Origin: Gammaproteobacteria bacterium MFB021
GTDB lineage: Bacteria; Pseudomonadota; Gammaproteobacteria; Pseudomonadales; Halomonadaceae
Assembly (NCBI GenBank): GCA_000737985.1
Contig: JNVT01000030.1
Coordinates: 1 to 64,000 of the forward strand
Reading direction: 5' to 3'
DNA length: 64,000 nucleotides
Below, piece by piece: positions 40,855-49,668 of this stretch. The notes beneath the pieces are model-generated. The model searched no databases, was not told the DNA's origin, and saw nothing but the letters and a program-made list of their open reading frames with translations. Made by a program: the position numbers and the translations under genes. Within the stretch, counting starts at the first letter, position 1; each line of letters opens with the position of its first letter.

Positions 40855-42909
40855 ATGTCACACCGGATACCCGACGCCGTCAGGCTGCCCGAACTGACGC
40901 TGCGTGGCGTCCTGCTGGGTGCTGCCATCACCCTGCTGTTCACCGCCTCCAACGTCTATCTGGGGCTCAAGGTGGGCCTCACCTTCGCCTCGGCGATTCC
41001 CGCGGCGGTGATCTCGATGGCGGTGCTCTGCCGCCTGCCCGGCGCCAACAAGCTCGAGAACAACATGGTGCAGACCCAGGCCTCGGCGGCGGGCACCCTC
41101 TCGGCGATCATCTTCGTGCTGCCGGGGCTGTTGATGATCGGCTACTGGCAGGGCTTTCCGTTCTGGCAGACCTCGGCGATCTGCGCCATCGGCGGCATTC
41201 TGGGGGTGCTCTACACCATTCCGCTGCGCCGGGTGATGGTGGTGCAGAGCGATCTGCCCTATCCCGAGGGGATCGCCGCGGCCGAAATCCTCGAGGTCGG
41301 CAGCCAGGCGACCCAGCGTGACGCAGCGGCGTCGGAGAGCACCCGGCACGAGAAGACGGGGGCCGGCGAGATCGCCCTCGGCGCCGGCGTGGCGGCGGCG
41401 TTTGCCTTTGCCAGCGGCGGTCTGCGGCTGCTGGCGGAGAGCATCAGCGTGTGGTTTGCGGTGGGACGCAGCGCCGTTCAGCTCGCTACCGGCTTTTCGC
41501 TGGCGCTGGTCGGAGCCGGCTACCTGGTGGGGATCGTCGGCGGCCTCGCGATGCTGATCGGTACGCTGATCGCCTGGGGCGTCGCCGTCCCCTGGCTCAC
41601 CGCGATCACGCCGGCGGCGGCGGGGCAGGGCCTGGCGGCGGCGTGGATGGCGCTATGGTCGGAGAAGGTGCGCTTCATCGGCGCCGGGACCATCGGCATC
41701 GCCGCACTGTGGACCCTGGCGACGCTGTTCAAGCCGATGCTCCAGGGCATCCGTGCCTCCTTCGGGGCAATGCGTGGTGGCAGCCAGGCGCGCCCGCCGC
41801 GCACCGAGCGAGACCTGCCCGCCGGCCTGCTGCTGGGGCTGACCGCCGTGCTGCTGGTGCTGTTGACGCTGGTGTTCGCGCACTTTCTGCATCAGGCGGC
41901 GCCGACGCTGGCGGCGGCACCGCTATGGACGCTGACGCTGGGCTGCGTGCTGTTCGCCGGCGTGTTCGGTTTTCTGATCGCCGCCGCCTGCGGTTACATG
42001 GCGGGCCTGGTGGGGTCGTCGAGCAGCCCGATCTCGGGCATCGGTATCGTCGCGGTGATCCTGGTGTCGCTGATGCTGCTGGGCTTCGACGCCGTCAGCG
42101 ATGCCCTCGCCAGCCTCGACCCGGCGGTCGCCCAGCGCCTGCCGACGGCGCTGGCGCTGTTCGTCACCTCGGTGATCCTGGCAGTGGCGGCGATCGCCAA
42201 TGACAATCTGCAGGATCTCAAGACCGGCTATCTGGTCGGGGCCACGCCGTGGCGCCAGCAGGTGGCGCTGATCATCGGCTGCGTGGTGGGGGCGCTGGTG
42301 ATCCCGCCGGTACTCTCGCTGCTCTACCACGCCTACGGCTTCGCCGGTGCCATGCCGCGGCCGGGCATGGACCCGTCCCAGGCGCTGGGGGCGCCGCAGG
42401 CCTCCTTGATGACCGCGATCGTGCGCGGTGTCTTCGACCACGATCTCGAGTGGGGCATGCTCGGCATCGGCCTGGCCCTGGGGGCGGCGCTGATCGGCAT
42501 CGACGAGCTGCTGCGCCGGCGCGGCGGCAGCGCACGGCTGCCGGTGCTGGCGGTAGGGATCGGCATCTACCTGCCGCCGAGCATCATCATGCCGCTGGTG
42601 ATCGGTGCCGTGATCGGCTGGCTGATCGAACGGCGCCTGCGTGCTCGCGCCCGGGCCAAGGGCGTCGAGCTGGCGGTCTATGCCGAGCGCCCACGCCGGC
42701 GCGCGGTGCTGCTCGCCTCGGGGCTGATCGTCGGCGAGAGTCTGGTCGGTGTCCTGCTGGCCGGAGTGATCGGGCTGAGCGGCTCGCCGGCACCGCTGGC
42801 ACTGGTCGGTGCCGGGTTTGCCGGCACCGCCCAGTGGCTGGGTTTGGCGGTCTTCGTCGTGGTCTGCCTCGGCTTCTATCGCCGCGTGCTGCGTCCGCAG
42901 GGCGCCTGA
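40855..42909 (+). CDS. OPT-family oligopeptide/metal-chelate transporter
   Basis: A polytopic inner-membrane protein of 684 residues with about fifteen hydrophobic segments. The N-terminal block LPELTLRGVLLGAAITLLFTASNVYLGLKVGLTFASAIPAA is characteristic of bacterial OPT-family (oligopeptide transporter) proteins, as are SDLPYPEGIAAAEIL and SSSPISGIGI. Known members take up oligopeptides or metal-siderophore complexes; the substrate here cannot be told. It has its own leader region after the repeat array. It ends 19 bp from the convergent SMP-30 gene. Confidence 0.9.
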   Translation: MSHRIPDAVRLPELTLRGVLLGAAITLLFTASNVYLGLKVGLTFASAIPAAVISMAVLCRLPGANKLENNMVQTQASAAGTLSAIIFVLPGLLMIGYWQGFPFWQTSAICAIGGILGVLYTIPLRRVMVVQSDLPYPEGIAAAEILEVGSQATQRDAAASESTRHEKTGAGEIALGAGVAAAFAFASGGLRLLAESISVWFAVGRSAVQLATGFSLALVGAGYLVGIVGGLAMLIGTLIAWGVAVPWLTAITPAAAGQGLAAAWMALWSEKVRFIGAGTIGIAALWTLATLFKPMLQGIRASFGAMRGGSQARPPRTERDLPAGLLLGLTAVLLVLLTLVFAHFLHQAAPTLAAAPLWTLTLGCVLFAGVFGFLIAAACGYMAGLVGSSSSPISGIGIVAVILVSLMLLGFDAVSDALASLDPAVAQRLPTALALFVTSVILAVAAIANDNLQDLKTGYLVGATPWRQQVALIIGCVVGALVIPPVLSLLYHAYGFAGAMPRPGMDPSQALGAPQASLMTAIVRGVFDHDLEWGMLGIGLALGAALIGIDELLRRRGGSARLPVLAVGIGIYLPPSIIMPLVIGAVIGWLIERRLRARARAKGVELAVYAERPRRRAVLLASGLIVGESLVGVLLAGVIGLSGSPAPLALVGAGFAGTAQWLGLAVFVVVCLGFYRRVLRPQGA

Positions 42910-42928
42910 GGGTGGCGCCCGGGGCGGG

Positions 42929-43801
42929 TCATATCGGCAGTGAGAGCGGCGTCGGTGCGCTGCCGCCGATCTCGACCGGGATCTCGAACAGCGCCCCGGC
43001 GAGCGGCTCGTCGGCGCAGCCCACCGCCGCCGAGGTGACGAACAAACGATCGAACGCCTCGCCGCCGAAGGCGCAAGAGGTGGGGCGCGATACCGGCAGC
43101 GCGACCTCGCGGTCGAGGCTGCCGTCGGGGTGATAGCGGGCCACGCGCTGGCCATCCCAGAGTGCCAGCCACAGGCCGCCCTCGCGGTCGCAGGTCATGC
43201 CGTCGGGGTAGCCGCTGCCGGGGGCGAGACGAATGTGCTCACGCTTGCGCGAGAGCTCGCCCGAGTCGCTCAGATCGAAAGCGAAGACAGTCTGGCGGGC
43301 GCTGTCGTTGTGATAGAGTGTGGCCCCGTCGGGTGAGATCGTCGGGCCGTTGGTAATGTGGTAGTCGCGATCCATCTCGACCAGACCGCGGCCATCGAGA
43401 CGATAGAGATAGCCGCCGGCGTGGACTTCGGCATTGTCCATCGAGCCGAACCAAAGCCTGCCGTGGCCATCGCTCTTGGCATCGTTGAGGCGATCCCCCT
43501 CCGGCAGCCACTCGATCGGCGTCAGCCGCTTGCCCGGGCGCGGCCCCTGCTCGAGATCGAAGTCGAGTTCGACCACGCCCGAGCGCAGCCCGGCGACGAA
43601 ACCGCCGGTATCGCGCGGCAGCAGCCAGCAGCACGCCTCGTCCAGCGTCCAGCTGCGCCGGGTGTCGTCCGCCGGGCGCCAGGCGTGGAGGCGGGCGCCG
43701 AGGATATCGACGAACAGCAGCGCGCCGTGGGCCGACGACCAGACGGGACCTTCGCCCAACTGGGCGTTGACTTCCCACAGTGCGATGGCGTCTCGGGACA
43801 T
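42929..43801 (-). CDS. SMP-30/gluconolactonase/LRE family protein
   Basis: A predicted six-bladed beta-propeller lactonase of 290 residues. It shows LGEGPVW with the metal-binding Glu near residue 14, RLNDAKSDGHGRLWFGSMD (metal Asn), TNGPTISPDGATLYHNDS and GYPDGMTCDREGGLWLALWDG (catalytic Asp), the classical gluconolactonase pattern. Start chosen at MSRDAIALW, with an excellent SD (AGGAGAACCCC); the frame continues upstream without similarity. The expected role is hydrolysis of a sugar lactone such as gluconolactone. No sugar-catabolic neighbours are present to name the substrate. Confidence 0.88.
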   Translation of the reverse strand: MSRDAIALWEVNAQLGEGPVWSSAHGALLFVDILGARLHAWRPADDTRRSWTLDEACCWLLPRDTGGFVAGLRSGVVELDFDLEQGPRPGKRLTPIEWLPEGDRLNDAKSDGHGRLWFGSMDNAEVHAGGYLYRLDGRGLVEMDRDYHITNGPTISPDGATLYHNDSARQTVFAFDLSDSGELSRKREHIRLAPGSGYPDGMTCDREGGLWLALWDGQRVARYHPDGSLDREVALPVSRPTSCAFGGEAFDRLFVTSAAVGCADEPLAGALFEIPVEIGGSAPTPLSLPI

Positions 43802-43909
43802 GGGGTTCTCCTGTCGATGGGGCGGTGGCCTCCAGCATAGCCCGAGTCGACCCTGGGGGCGCCGCGGATTTCCGCGCGGCGAGCCGACACAGATCAAGGA
43901 GAGAACAGC

Positions 43910-43996
43910 GTGGAAGCTATCCAGATGGGCACCATCGAGGCGCACGTCATCGCGTCACGAGTTATCCAGTCACGAGCCATCGAGGTGGCAGCGTGA
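43910..43996 (+). CDS. 28-codon leader ORF coupled to the RmlD-like gene
   Basis: A GTG start at 43910 with an ideally spaced AAGGAG (43896-43901) opens a 28-residue frame starting MEAIQMGTIEAHVIAS. Its TGA stop (43994-43996) overlaps the GTG start of the next gene by 4 bases (GTGA). The second half contains an imperfect 15-bp direct repeat (TCACGAG...ATC-AG), giving SRVIQ/SRAIE. The downstream gene has no good SD of its own, so coupling through this ORF is plausible. It is too short to recognise; whether the peptide itself matters is unknown. Confidence 0.5.
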   Translation: MEAIQMGTIEAHVIASRVIQSRAIEVAA

Positions 43997-44871
43997 AGTG
44001 CCTGATCGCCCATCCCCGCCACTGCCTCGGCGTGGCGCTGACGCGTCTCGCCGAGAGCCGCAGCGACATCATTTTCGCGCCGCTAGAGCAGCTGCCGGAT
44101 GCGGCCACGTTGGCGGCAATGGGGGCGGATGCGGTGATCGTGCCGCCGCTCTCTGACCCGGGGCAGGCCGAGCCGGCCGAGGTCTACGCCCACTGCGATC
44201 ATCTCGAGGCGCTGATCGATCTGTGCCGGCAGCAGCAGATCGCGCTGATCTGGTGTGTCTCGGACACCCTGTTCGAGGATGGCGCCGATACTCCGATCGA
44301 CGAGACCGCGATGCCCGCGCCACGCGACGAGACCCTGCGCCGGCTGGTCACCAGCGGTGAGCGACTGCGCGGTCATCCGCGTCACCTGGTATTGCGTCTG
44401 GGGCCGCTGTTCGGGCTCGACGGCGAAGATAGCTGGCTCGGACCGCTGATCGCGGCACTCCAAGGTGGCGAGACGATCCGCTCGGCCCAGGACCTGATCG
44501 TCTGCCCGACCTCGGTCAGCGCGGTGGCGCGGGCGCTTTGCGGCATCCTGCTGCAGCTCGACAGCGGCGCCGGCGCCTGGGGGACCTATCACCTCTGCGG
44601 TGTCGAGCCGATCAGCCGTTACACCTTCGTCTCGGTGGTCAAGACGCAGCTGGCGACGCGCCTGGAAGGGGTCGGCCAGACCGCCGCGCTGGGCGAGCTC
44701 AAGGCGCTCAATCAGCACCACGATACGCCGCTGCGGCGGGTGCTCGACTGCCGCCGGCTACTCGATGTCTTTGGTATTCACCAGAAGGCATGGCGAGTGG
44801 AACTCGGGCTGATGCTGGATAGCTGGTGTCAGCAGCACTACGGAAGCCCGGAAACGGTGGCCGAGACATGA
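43993..44871 (+). CDS. RmlD-like sugar-nucleotide-binding protein, apparently lacking catalytic motifs
   Basis: The protein of 292 residues follows the layout of dTDP-4-dehydrorhamnose reductase (RmlD) proteins of the extended SDR superfamily. VSDTLFEDG (89-97) aligns with the family STDYVFDG, and the C-terminal part SRYTFVSVVKTQLA with the substrate domain. The N-terminal glycine-rich NAD motif is degenerate (KCLIAHPRHCLGVAL), and no YxxxK active-site pair follows VSDTLFEDG. It may be a non-catalytic or divergent member. The start is a GTG overlapping the leader ORF. The stop overlaps the acyltransferase start (ATGA). Confidence 0.7.
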   Translation: MKCLIAHPRHCLGVALTRLAESRSDIIFAPLEQLPDAATLAAMGADAVIVPPLSDPGQAEPAEVYAHCDHLEALIDLCRQQQIALIWCVSDTLFEDGADTPIDETAMPAPRDETLRRLVTSGERLRGHPRHLVLRLGPLFGLDGEDSWLGPLIAALQGGETIRSAQDLIVCPTSVSAVARALCGILLQLDSGAGAWGTYHLCGVEPISRYTFVSVVKTQLATRLEGVGQTAALGELKALNQHHDTPLRRVLDCRRLLDVFGIHQKAWRVELGLMLDSWCQQHYGSPETVAET

Positions 44872-45626
44872 ACGTGATTCGCAGTCTGCTCTTCTATGCC
44901 GGCTATTTTCTGGCGATTCTGGTCTCGGGGCTATTGATGCTGCCGCTGGGGCTGATGCTGCCGCTGCGCGGCCGCTTTCGCCTGTTCAACTGCCACAATC
45001 GCTTCATCATGCGCTGGCTGTCGCTGACCTGTGGCGTGCGCTATCGCATCGAGGGGCGCGAGCGCGTGCCCAAGGGGCCCTGTGTGGTGCTGGCCAACCA
45101 CCAGAGCGAGTGGGAGACGGTCTATCTGCAGCTACTCAAGACCCCGATCTGTACGGTGCTCAAGAAGGAGCTGCTGAGCATCCCGCTGTTCGGCTGGGGG
45201 GTACGATTGCTCAAGCCGATCCCGCTGGATCGTTCCAAACCGTCCACCGCCATGCGTCAGGTGCTCTCCCACGGCAAGCAGCGGCTGGACGAGGGGCTTT
45301 CGGTGCTGATCTTCCCCGAGGGCACGCGGGTGGCGCCGGGACAGCGGCGGCGCTTCAACAAGAGCGGTGCGGTGATCGCCTGTCGCGCCGGCGTGCCGGT
45401 GCTGCCGGTGGCGCACAATGCCGGCGAGCGCTGGGGGCGTCACTGGGTCAAGCAGCCCGGCGAGCTGCGGGTGGTGGTGGGCGAGCCGATCGCCACCGAA
45501 GGGCGCACCCCGGATGCCGTGCTGGCGGATGTGGAGCAGTGGATCGAAGCGCGGCTGGGCGAGATCTCCGAGGTGCCGCGGCCACCGCAGGGGGTGCAGG
45601 AGGCGCCCACCAAGCTACCCTCCTGA
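44868..45626 (+). CDS. Lysophospholipid acyltransferase family protein (PlsC-like)
   Basis: A membrane-bound acyltransferase of 252 residues. Residues 5-35 form hydrophobic N-terminal segments. The catalytic box is NHQSEWE (77-83), an HX4E variant of the usual HX4D, known in the KHQSTWET-type PlsC subgroup. FPEGTR (149-154) is the acceptor-phosphate motif. It should acylate 1-acylglycerol-3-phosphate or a related lysophospholipid. The start ATG overlaps the stop of the RmlD-like gene by 4 bp, so the two are coupled. It lies convergent to fabB-fabA. Confidence 0.88.
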   Translation: MNVIRSLLFYAGYFLAILVSGLLMLPLGLMLPLRGRFRLFNCHNRFIMRWLSLTCGVRYRIEGRERVPKGPCVVLANHQSEWETVYLQLLKTPICTVLKKELLSIPLFGWGVRLLKPIPLDRSKPSTAMRQVLSHGKQRLDEGLSVLIFPEGTRVAPGQRRRFNKSGAVIACRAGVPVLPVAHNAGERWGRHWVKQPGELRVVVGEPIATEGRTPDAVLADVEQWIEARLGEISEVPRPPQGVQEAPTKLPS

Positions 45627-45705
45627 GCGCGTCTCCCGCGTCAGCCAGCCTGACGGCAGATGGGGCAGGGCAGAGCCGCGGCTACGCGAGAGGCCGGCTA
45701 TGAAG

Positions 45706-45753
45706 GAGGACTGTCATGAAAGAGGCCTGTCATGAGAGAGGCCTGTCATGAGA
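45706..45753. repeat. Three tandem 16-bp repeats
   Basis: Units at 45706-45721, 45722-45737 and 45738-45753 share the sequence GAGG(A/C)CTGTCATGA(A/G)A. Because each unit has a GAGG followed by ATG, it mimics ribosome-binding sites with starts; the longest well-spaced one (45716-45751) would encode only 11 residues. I treat it as a repeat, not a gene. Confidence 0.8.
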
Positions 45754-45765
45754 GTACCGGCCACG

Positions 45766-45793
45766 AAAAAGGCGCCCCGCGGGGCGCCTTTTT
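45766..45793. terminator. Bidirectional terminator between the acyltransferase gene and fabB
   Basis: AAAAAGGCGCCCC and GGGGCGCCTTTTT flank a tiny GC loop, giving a symmetric stem with A-run and T-run. It can stop transcription from both convergent sides. Confidence 0.92.
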
Positions 45794-45820
45794 GCGATCG
45801 AGCTCACAGCGGTCCTGGGT

Positions 45821-47038
45821 TCAGCCGTCGTAGCGATCGAACACCAGACAAGCGTTGGTGCCGCCGAAGCCGAAGCTGTTGGAGAGCACGCGCTTGATGT
45901 CGACGTCGTCGCGGCGCTGGCGCACGATGTCGAAACCGCTGGCCTGTTCATCGAGGTTGTCGATGTTGGCCGAGGCGCACAGGAAGCGGTTCTCCATCAT
46001 CAGCAGCGAGTAGATCGCTTCCTGGACCCCGGTGGCACCCAGCGAGTGGCCGGTCAGCGACTTGGTCGAGCTCATCGCCGGCGTGGTGTCGCCGAACACG
46101 TCACGGATCGCCTTGAGCTCGGCGACATCGCCCACTGGCGTCGAGGTGCCGTGGGTGTTGATGTAGTCGACGCTGCCGTCGAGGCCGGCGAGCGCCTGGC
46201 GCATGCAGCGCGCCGCGCCTTCACCCGAGGGGGCGACCATGTCGTGGCCGTCGGAGGTGGCACCGTAGCCGGTGATCTCGGCATAGATCTTGGCACCGCG
46301 TGCCTTGGCGTGCTCCAGCTCCTCGACCACCAGCATGCCGCCACCGCCGGCGATGATGAAACCATCGCGGTCGGTGTCGTAGGGGCGCGAGGCTTTTTCC
46401 GGCGTGTCGTTGTAGCCGGTGCTCAGCGCGCCCATGGCGTCGAACAGGCACGACAGCGTCCAGTGCTCCTCCTCGCCGCCACCGGCGAAGACCACATCCT
46501 GCTTGCCCAGCTGGATCTGCTCCACCGCGCTGCCGATGCAGTGCGCGGAAGTGGCGCAGGCCGAGGAGATCGAGTAGTTGATCCCCTTGATCTGAAACGG
46601 CGTCGCCAGGCATGCCGAGACGGTGCTGCCCATGGTCCGGGTGACACGATAGGGGCCGACGCGACGCAGGCCCTTCTGGCGCATGATGTCCGCCGCTTCG
46701 ACCTGGTTGGCGCTGGAGGCGCCGCCGGAGCCGGCGATCAAGCCGGTGCGCGGATTCGAGATGGCATCGGCGGCCAGGCCCGAGTCGTCGATCGCCTGCT
46801 GCATGGCGATATAGGCATAGGCCGCGGCGTCGCCCATGAAGCGCAGCTGCTTGCGGTCGACCAGCGCGTCGATGTCGATCTCCACGCTGCCCGCCACCTG
46901 ACTGCGGAAACCGAGCTCGGCGTATTCCGGCTTGTAGCGAATGCCGGAGCGTCCCTGGCGCAGGGCATCCAGTACCTGCCGGGCGTCATTGCCCAGACAG
47001 GACACGATACCCAGTCCGGTGACTACCACTCGTTTCAT
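45821..47038 (-). CDS. fabB: Beta-ketoacyl-ACP synthase I
   Basis: FabB elongates acyl-ACP, including the cis-3-decenoyl intermediate needed for unsaturated fatty acids. The 405-residue protein carries the catalytic Cys161 in [13 protein letters not shown] and the two active-site His in [11 protein letters not shown] and [13 protein letters not shown]. The adjacency to fabA (13 bp) rather than to fabD/acpP marks it as FabB, not FabF. It is the second gene of fabA-fabB. It ends near the shared bidirectional terminator. Confidence 0.97.
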   Translation of the reverse strand: MKRVVVTGLGIVSCLGNDARQVLDALRQGRSGIRYKPEYAELGFRSQVAGSVEIDIDALVDRKQLRFMGDAAAYAYIAMQQAIDDSGLAADAISNPRTGLIAGSGGASSANQVEAADIMRQKGLRRVGPYRVTRTMGSTVSACLATPFQIKGINYSISSACATSAHCIGSAVEQIQLGKQDVVFAGGGEEEHWTLSCLFDAMGALSTGYNDTPEKASRPYDTDRDGFIIAGGGGMLVVEELEHAKARGAKIYAEITGYGATSDGHDMVAPSGEGAARCMRQALAGLDGSVDYINTHGTSTPVGDVAELKAIRDVFGDTTPAMSSTKSLTGHSLGATGVQEAIYSLLMMENRFLCASANIDNLDEQASGFDIVRQRRDDVDIKRVLSNSFGFGGTNACLVFDRYDG

Positions 47039-47051
47039 GGAAGCCTCCCGC

Positions 47052-47567
47052 TCAGAAAGTCTCAGTGTTGGTGAAAAGGCCGACGCGCAGATCCTTGGCC
47101 TGGTAGATGTCCTTGCCGTCCACCGCCAGGGTGCCGTCGGCGATCCCCAGGACCAGGCGACGCGTGATCACGCGCTTGATCTCGATGTGGTAGGAGACCT
47201 TGCCGGCGTCGGGCAGGATCTGGCCCGAGAACTTGACCTCGCCGCAACCCAGTGCCCGACCGCGCCCCGGATTGCCCAGCCAGCCGAGGTGAAAGCCGAC
47301 CAGCTGCCACATGGCGTCGAGGCCGAGGCAGCCCGGCATCACCGGATCACCGGGAAAATGGCATTGGAAGAACCACAGGTCGGGGTGGATATCCAACTCG
47401 GCGATGATCTCGCCCTTGTGGTACTTGCCGCCATCCTCGTTGATCTGCGTGATGCGATCGAGCATCAGCATGTTGGGAGCGGGGAGCTGGGCGTTGCCGG
47501 GGCCGAACAGTTCCCCCCGGCTGCATTTCAGCAGATCGTCGTGGCTGAAAGAGTGCTGTCTGGTCAC
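47052..47567 (-). CDS. fabA: 3-hydroxydecanoyl-ACP dehydratase/isomerase
   Basis: FabA dehydrates 3-hydroxyacyl-ACP and isomerises trans-2- to cis-3-decenoyl-ACP, the branch point to unsaturated fatty acids. The 171-residue protein has the active-site His70 in [13 protein letters not shown] and Asp84 in [17 protein letters not shown]. The GTG at 47567 is chosen because it gives the Pseudomonas-type N-terminus ([22 protein letters not shown]). The upstream ATG at 47606 would add 13 unrelated residues. fabB follows immediately. This pathway supplies the unsaturated lipid substrates that the Cfa-like enzyme (50176-51456) would use. Confidence 0.95.
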   Translation of the reverse strand: MTRQHSFSHDDLLKCSRGELFGPGNAQLPAPNMLMLDRITQINEDGGKYHKGEIIAELDIHPDLWFFQCHFPGDPVMPGCLGLDAMWQLVGFHLGWLGNPGRGRALGCGEVKFSGQILPDAGKVSYHIEIKRVITRRLVLGIADGTLAVDGKDIYQAKDLRVGLFTNTETF

Positions 47568-47835
47568 TAGATCGTTCCGAGAATCGAAAAAGAGTGTGCC
47601 TGGCATGGGTTGCGAGGCGGGGCCAGTCTAATGGCTGTGAGCAGCGAATGCACGTGGGCCAAAGGCTAGTCTTGTGCGCTTTTGCGTGCAATCACCACCC
47701 GCCTGGCGCCGCGCTCGAAGGGTGGCGCCGGCCGCGCTTGCCCTGGCGCGCGCCGAGGGGGCATGATGCGAGGCGGGAGCGATTGGGTGAGTATCGACCT
47801 GAGTCGATTCGTATAACGACCATAACCGAAGATCT

Positions 47836-49668
47836 ATGTGGCCTTCTTTTTCGCTGAATCGACCGCTGGTCTGGCTGGGACTCGCGGCGCTGGCCGCTGC
47901 CAGCCTGTTGCCTTTTCTGATGCTTCGCCTCGCGGCGCTGGCGCTGGTCGTGGTCGGCTTGGCCGATGGCTGGCGCCAGATCCGTCTCGAGCATCAGCGC
48001 CGCCGGCTCAGCGAGCAGGCGCTCGAACTCTCCCAGGACGGCATCATGATCACCAATGCCGCCAATCGTCTGATCACCATCAATCCCGCCTTCACCCAGA
48101 TCACCGGCTATACCCTCGACGAGATCGAGGGGCTCGACCCCTCTGTGCTCTCCTCCGGACGCCACGACAAGGCCTTCTATGAGCGCTACTGGCAGGCGCT
48201 CGCGGCCACCGGGCGCTGGGAGGGCGAAATCTGGAACCAGCGCAAGCACGGCGACCAGTACCCCGAGTGGTTGCGTGTGCGCGCCTGCCACGACAGCAAG
48301 GGGCGGGTGTCGCACTACGTTGGTCTGTTCACCGACATCAGCCGGCACAAGGCGCGCGAACAGGATTTGCGCCGGATCGGCTTCGAAGACCCGCTGACCG
48401 GGCTGCCCAACCGCCGGCGGCTGCACGATCTGCTCGCCTCCCGGCTGCGCCACCTGCGCGCCGGTGAGGGGCTGGACCTGGCGCTGATCGATATCGACGG
48501 CTTCAAGGCGATCAACGACGGCCTCGGCGTGGACAGCGGCGATCGCCTGCTGGCGCGCTTCGGCCAGCGGCTGGCGGCGCAGGTCGCTGGGGGCATCGTG
48601 GGGCGGCTCGGCGGTGACGAGTTCATGGTGATCCGGACCACCACCTTCGACGATCACGAAAAGTGGGTGGCGGGGCTGCGCCGCCACCTGAGCGAGCCGT
48701 TCGAGATCGACGACAACACCCTGCGCCTGGGGCTGACCATTGGCAGCTGCCGCGCGCCGGAGGATGGCAAGGAGGCGGGGGTGCTGTTCCAGCGGTTGGA
48801 ATCGGCGCTCTACAGCGCCAAGCGCCACGGTCGCAACCACGACCGCCGCTTTCGCCCATCGCTGGAGGTCGAGGGTGACCGCCAACTGGCGATCATCAAC
48901 GAGCTGCGCCAGGCACTGGCACAGAACGATCAGCTCGAGGTCTACTACCAGACCCAGCACCGCCTCGACGATGGCGAGCTGATCGGCATGGAGGCGCTAC
49001 TGCGCTGGCACCATCCCAAGGAGGGCATGATCCCGCCCGGCGACTTCATTCCGCTGGCGGAGCGTCATGGGCTGATGCCGGCCCTGGGCGCCTGGGTCAT
49101 CGACCAGGCGGTGGCGCAGCTCGCCAACTGGCGCGACCAGGGGCTGACGGTGGTGCCGGTGTGGGTCAATATCTCCGCCCTGCAGCTGATCCAGGGCGAT
49201 CTCGAGTCGCGTCTGATCTCGACCCTGAGCCAGTACCGGGTGGCGCCGAGCTATCTCGGCCTCGAACTCACCGAGTCGGTGCTGCTCGACGAGCGCGCCG
49301 GCGATATCTCGCCGCGGCTCGAAGCGCTGCGGCGCGAAGGGCTGCAGATCGCGATCGACGATTTCGGCACCGGCTACTCCTCGATGGCCTATCTCAAGCG
49401 GCTGCCGATCGACAAGCTCAAGCTCGACCGCGAGTTCATCCGCGCGCTGCCGCATGACCACGCCGATGCGGCGATCACCTCGGCGGTGCTGGCGATGGCC
49501 CAAGGGCTCAACCTCGACGTGATCGCCGAGGGGGTGGAGACCGAAGCCCAGCGCAGTTTCCTGATGGCGCGTGGCTGCCGTCACGTCCAGGGCTTCCTCT
49601 ATGCCCGCCCGCAACCCGCCAGCGCCGTGGCCCAGCGCTTGAAGCCGGCCAGTGCGACCTACGCCTGA
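47836..49668 (+). CDS. Membrane PAS-GGDEF-EAL protein (cyclic di-GMP turnover)
   Basis: A 610-residue signalling protein. Residues 10-45 form one or two transmembrane segments. A PAS domain spans about 60-170 (QDGIMITNAANRLITINPAFTQITGY). A GGDEF domain at about 180-335 has an intact GGDEF (259-263) but no RxxD inhibitory site. The EAL domain runs from about 350 to 605, with EALLR (386-390), ELTES, DDFGTGYSS (508-516) and AEGVE all present. Phosphodiesterase activity is likely and diguanylate cyclase activity is possible. It diverges from fabA and converges with the DUF2878 gene, overlapping it by 10 bp. Confidence 0.93.
   Translation: MWPSFSLNRPLVWLGLAALAAASLLPFLMLRLAALALVVVGLADGWRQIRLEHQRRRLSEQALELSQDGIMITNAANRLITINPAFTQITGYTLDEIEGLDPSVLSSGRHDKAFYERYWQALAATGRWEGEIWNQRKHGDQYPEWLRVRACHDSKGRVSHYVGLFTDISRHKAREQDLRRIGFEDPLTGLPNRRRLHDLLASRLRHLRAGEGLDLALIDIDGFKAINDGLGVDSGDRLLARFGQRLAAQVAGGIVGRLGGDEFMVIRTTTFDDHEKWVAGLRRHLSEPFEIDDNTLRLGLTIGSCRAPEDGKEAGVLFQRLESALYSAKRHGRNHDRRFRPSLEVEGDRQLAIINELRQALAQNDQLEVYYQTQHRLDDGELIGMEALLRWHHPKEGMIPPGDFIPLAERHGLMPALGAWVIDQAVAQLANWRDQGLTVVPVWVNISALQLIQGDLESRLISTLSQYRVAPSYLGLELTESVLLDERAGDISPRLEALRREGLQIAIDDFGTGYSSMAYLKRLPIDKLKLDREFIRALPHDHADAAITSAVLAMAQGLNLDVIAEGVETEAQRSFLMARGCRHVQGFLYARPQPASAVAQRLKPASATYA

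Noticed and set aside
45716-45751. An 11-codon frame with an excellent SD in the 16-bp repeat.
   Set aside because: It is created by the repeat itself and too short to support as a gene; reported only as a repeat.
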